From an uncultured Erysipelotrichaceae bacterium (lineage in GTDB: Bacteria; Bacillota_I; Bacilli_A; Erysipelotrichales; Erysipelotrichaceae), in contig CADBND010000189.1 of NCBI GenBank assembly GCA_902795875.1, positions 1-8,132 on the forward strand: a stretch of 8,132 nucleotides of DNA. The letters run 5' to 3'. The position numbers and the translations under genes are program-made. Under the pieces are notes generated by a model that ran no database searches, had not been told where the DNA came from, and saw only the letters and a list, made by a program, of their open reading frames with translations. The stretch's first letter is position 1. The number at the start of each line of letters is the position of its first letter. Below are positions 6,014 through 8,132 of the stretch, in pieces.

Positions 6014-6022
6014 TGCTATAAT
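6014..6022 (+). promoter_or_regulatory. Extended -10 promoter for the hydrolase gene
   Basis: TGCTATAAT is a perfect extended -10 element (TGnTATAAT). The -35 position 17 bases upstream (GCCAAG) is poor, as is usual for extended -10 promoters. Transcription would start near 6029, leaving a leader of about 63 bases before the ATG at 6092. Confidence 0.65.
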
Positions 6023-6079
6023 AAAAATAGTGTTTTAATAAACATCATATCGGTCTGAGCAGATCCTTAAGAAGATAAC

Positions 6080-6084
6080 GGGGG
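6080..6084 (+). promoter_or_regulatory. Atypical G-rich ribosome binding site of the hydrolase gene
   Basis: GGGGG lies seven bases before the ATG at 6092. It replaces the AGGAG form used by most other genes here; pairing with the 16S rRNA tail would need G-U wobbles. It supports the ATG, which opens a signal-like sequence, as the true start. Confidence 0.5.
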
Positions 6085-6091
6085 TAAGCAG

Positions 6092-8132
6092 ATGAAAAAA
6101 ATAATAAAGATATTTCTTGTCCTGGTCATTTTTTTGACAGTAGGAATTCCACGAAAGGTCTTAACAGAAGAGGAAAGTGAAACGATACCCGCCCGTTTTT
6201 ATGTGTCCACGACCGGACGCAATTCACAGATCGATGTGAAATTCAATAAAAACTGGTTTGCGAACGACGCCAGAAACTATTCCCACGATCTTGCGAAAGT
6301 CTCGCTCGGTCTGGCAACTTCTGCCTTTCGTCCCTATGCCGGTCTTGATCACGACACCATGGCCGACAAGAATCTGAGCGTCTATTTAAATGATGCGCAT
6401 TTTATCGATCTCAGGAGCGATGACTACGACAAGGATCCTTCCATGTATACGGTATCGACCGTCATGGGACATCAGAAAGTCGAAACAAGTGAAGGATCAT
6501 TTGAACTGATCGCCGTCGGTGTCTGCGGACAGGGCTACGTCGATGAATGGGAATCCAATTTCTCGATTGGAAACGGAAAGATCCACGAAGGCTTCGACCG
6601 GTCTTCAAGACTGGTCTATGACCGTATCTTCGGCTATATCGCCTCTCATCATCTGAGCGGTCCTTTGAAGGTCTGGATCTCCGGTTTTTCCCGGGCAGCC
6701 GCCATCTCTAACATCACAGCTGCAAGACTTTCTGATTCCGACGCCTTCGGCCAGGAAAACGTCTTTGCCTATACCTTTGCGACCCCACGAACCGTCATCG
6801 ACGAGAATTGCGACCGCTACCGCAACATCTTCAACATCATCGGCAAGGCTGACCCGATACCGGATGTTCCCTTCAAGGAATGGGGATATGGAAGATACGG
6901 GATCGATCTGTATACACCGATCCTTGAGACCGATTCCGATTTCGAAGAAAAGCGCGTCAAAGCAAACGAGATCTATAAGCAGATCACCGGTATCGATTAC
7001 TGGTACAACCACGAAGCCAATGAGATGATCAACGATATCCTTTCCTATTTTCTGGAGATCGCACCGGACATCGACATCTATGTCGACGGTTTGCAGGAAA
7101 AACTGATCCGCATCTGGGAAACCAAAGACAGGATCTATGTCCTGAAAGACCTCCTGGAACTGGCCTCTGATCCCATTCTGATCAACGATGAAAACAGGGA
7201 AGCCGCCAACCAGTTGATGAACTATCTGGCGATGATGATCACGGATTATTACGATAAGGATTCCGTCTTTGAAAGCTGGAACCGGTCCGCAAGTGCCGGT
7301 GCCAATCTCTTGCAATCCCATACACCGGAACTGTACGTCTCCTGGATCTTCTCGGCAGACAAGGGTGAAGACCTGTTTTCCGATAATCTGGACTACATGA
7401 TCGTTCATGTCGATTCGGAGAACCCCTTAAATCTCTATCGGGAAAACGAGCTGATCGAAACGATCGACCCTTCCCAGAAAAAGACACCGGAAGGAAATAC
7501 CTATCTGACTTATCAGAAAAACGAAGTCGTCGCTCTGATACCGGGAGATCTAAACTACTCGATCCGCCTGGATTCGAAAGAAAAAAATGATTTCTACTCC
7601 AGCATCACCTTTCCTCGTATAGCCGGCATGGCTGCCGGACGTAACGCCGATTTCATATTCTATAATCTTGAAAGCTATGATTCCTTCATACAGACCTGCA
7701 CCCCCGATCAGGAGATCCTCTTTTCTTCCGACAATGGGCTGGATCAGAACCGTCTGACAGAAAATGCATATGAAGTCGATACAGCTTTATCGGTCATGGT
7801 ATCCCGCCAGAAATACCTGAATCTCAGTTGGCGGCAGATGGCTCTCGCCGCCATTGGCGCAGCATTGCTGGCGCTGGCGATCCTGAGTTTTCAGTTCGTC
7901 TATCTGGTCGCAAGAATCCGCTTTGCCCGAAGGATGAAGAAAGGCTATCTCCCGAAAGACAGCAAGTTCAATGCCTGGCTGCTTCTGGCCAATACGGCAG
8001 TCTTCTTACTTTTCCTGTTCCGGGAATTCTACGGTGTCCTGTTCCCGCAAAACAGAGTCCTTTCACTGGCCTTCAAAGCAGCCATCGACATCCTGACGGT
8101 GCTTATTGCCTGCATCTCCTACCGCAGAAGAA
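6092..8132 (+). CDS. Secreted, membrane-anchored lipase-like alpha/beta hydrolase (3' end outside window)
   Basis: The frame is open for 680 codons to the window edge with no stop. Residues 1-20 (two Lys, then a hydrophobic stretch) form an export signal or N-terminal anchor without a clear cleavage site. The lipase-class-3-like core shows VCGQG (about 143-147) where an oxyanion-hole FRGT-type strand is expected, then W153-x-S-N-F, H165-E-G-F and the nucleophile elbow G198-F-S200-R-A202. D254 (DPIPDVP) and H410 (SHTPELYVSW) are the likely Asp and His of the triad. The elbow has Ala where Gly is usual (GxSxG). Three hydrophobic helices follow at about 583-607, 628-650 and 659-677. The basic loop between the first two (RIRFARRMKKG) indicates that the catalytic part is outside the cell. 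The likely role is hydrolysis of an ester or lipid at the cell surface; the substrate is unknown. It is transcribed away from the ECF operon. Confidence 0.85.
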   Translation, partial: MKKIIKIFLVLVIFLTVGIPRKVLTEEESETIPARFYVSTTGRNSQIDVKFNKNWFANDARNYSHDLAKVSLGLATSAFRPYAGLDHDTMADKNLSVYLNDAHFIDLRSDDYDKDPSMYTVSTVMGHQKVETSEGSFELIAVGVCGQGYVDEWESNFSIGNGKIHEGFDRSSRLVYDRIFGYIASHHLSGPLKVWISGFSRAAAISNITAARLSDSDAFGQENVFAYTFATPRTVIDENCDRYRNIFNIIGKADPIPDVPFKEWGYGRYGIDLYTPILETDSDFEEKRVKANEIYKQITGIDYWYNHEANEMINDILSYFLEIAPDIDIYVDGLQEKLIRIWETKDRIYVLKDLLELASDPILINDENREAANQLMNYLAMMITDYYDKDSVFESWNRSASAGANLLQSHTPELYVSWIFSADKGEDLFSDNLDYMIVHVDSENPLNLYRENELIETIDPSQKKTPEGNTYLTYQKNEVVALIPGDLNYSIRLDSKEKNDFYSSITFPRIAGMAAGRNADFIFYNLESYDSFIQTCTPDQEILFSSDNGLDQNRLTENAYEVDTALSVMVSRQKYLNLSWRQMALAAIGAALLALAILSFQFVYLVARIRFARRMKKGYLPKDSKFNAWLLLANTAVFLLFLFREFYGVLFPQNRVLSLAFKAAIDILTVLIACISYRRR

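Larger units (their letters stand above)
5771..6091. other. Divergent intergenic control region
   Basis: These 321 bases separate the ECF operon (leftward) from the hydrolase gene (rightward). They are clearly more AT-rich than the flanking genes. They hold the candidate -10 box and two short leader ORFs on the minus strand, a small imperfect hairpin near 5913-5930, the plus-strand terminator at 5948-5980 and the extended -10 promoter of the hydrolase gene. I see no tRNA, repeat array or recognisable riboswitch here. Confidence 0.8.

Noticed and set aside
5898..6091. A known riboswitch (SAM, preQ1, TPP, cobalamin, purine, fluoride) in the intergenic region
   Set aside because: I compared both strands from memory with the conserved cores of these classes and found no match; the only clear structures are a small imperfect stem and the terminator.
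6605..7408. Minus-strand open frame of 267 codons
   Set aside because: It is antisense to the lipase-like gene, whose triad motifs and membrane helices are unmistakable; the translation is an Asp/Val/Ile-rich shadow.
1..8132. CRISPR arrays, insertion sequences, tRNA or rRNA genes
   Set aside because: No regularly spaced direct repeats, no transposase-like frame, no terminal inverted repeats and no cloverleaf-like or rRNA-like sequence were seen.

Overview
The window looks like a moderately AT-rich Firmicute chromosome, most likely Clostridia or Erysipelotrichia. The grounds are the gene families, AGGAG-type ribosome binding sites, tightly overlapping genes and a fused two-ATPase ECF protein. 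This is inference from style and families; nothing in the window fixes the species.

Layout. Positions 1-5770 form one minus-strand operon, read right to left: a fused energy-coupling factor (ECF) ATPase (4058-5770), the ECF transmembrane subunit EcfT (3238-4068), two tandem paralogues of the SAM hydroxide adenosyltransferase family DUF62/COG1912 (2383-3228 and 1554-2390), an 11-12 helix MFS-type carrier (544-1578), a 111-residue four-helix membrane protein (207-542) and a 45-residue single-helix membrane peptide (76-213). Four of the six junctions overlap and the other two have gaps of 1 and 9 bases, so the genes are probably translated as a coupled unit. A hairpin plus T-tract at 1-24 may end the operon. 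Positions 5771-6091 are a divergent intergenic region. It holds a TATAAT box directly in front of the ECF ATPase gene, two very short leader ORFs on the minus strand, a strong plus-strand terminator hairpin with no gene in front of it, and an extended -10 promoter for the rightward gene. From 6092 to the right edge runs a plus-strand open frame of 680 codons with no stop: a secreted, membrane-anchored alpha/beta hydrolase of lipase-like type whose C-terminus lies outside the window.

How the genes may work together. EcfA and EcfT are two of the three parts of an ECF importer, but no substrate-binding S component is recognisable. Its place is taken by two DUF62 enzymes, whose family splits S-adenosylmethionine into adenosine and methionine (or, in halogenase relatives, attacks SAM with halide), and by three further membrane proteins. 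A reasonable hypothesis is uptake and cleavage of an adenosyl compound, with the MFS-like protein moving a product or serving as the missing membrane part. The substrate cannot be read from the sequence. The divergent lipase-like gene has no evident functional tie to the operon beyond sharing the control region.
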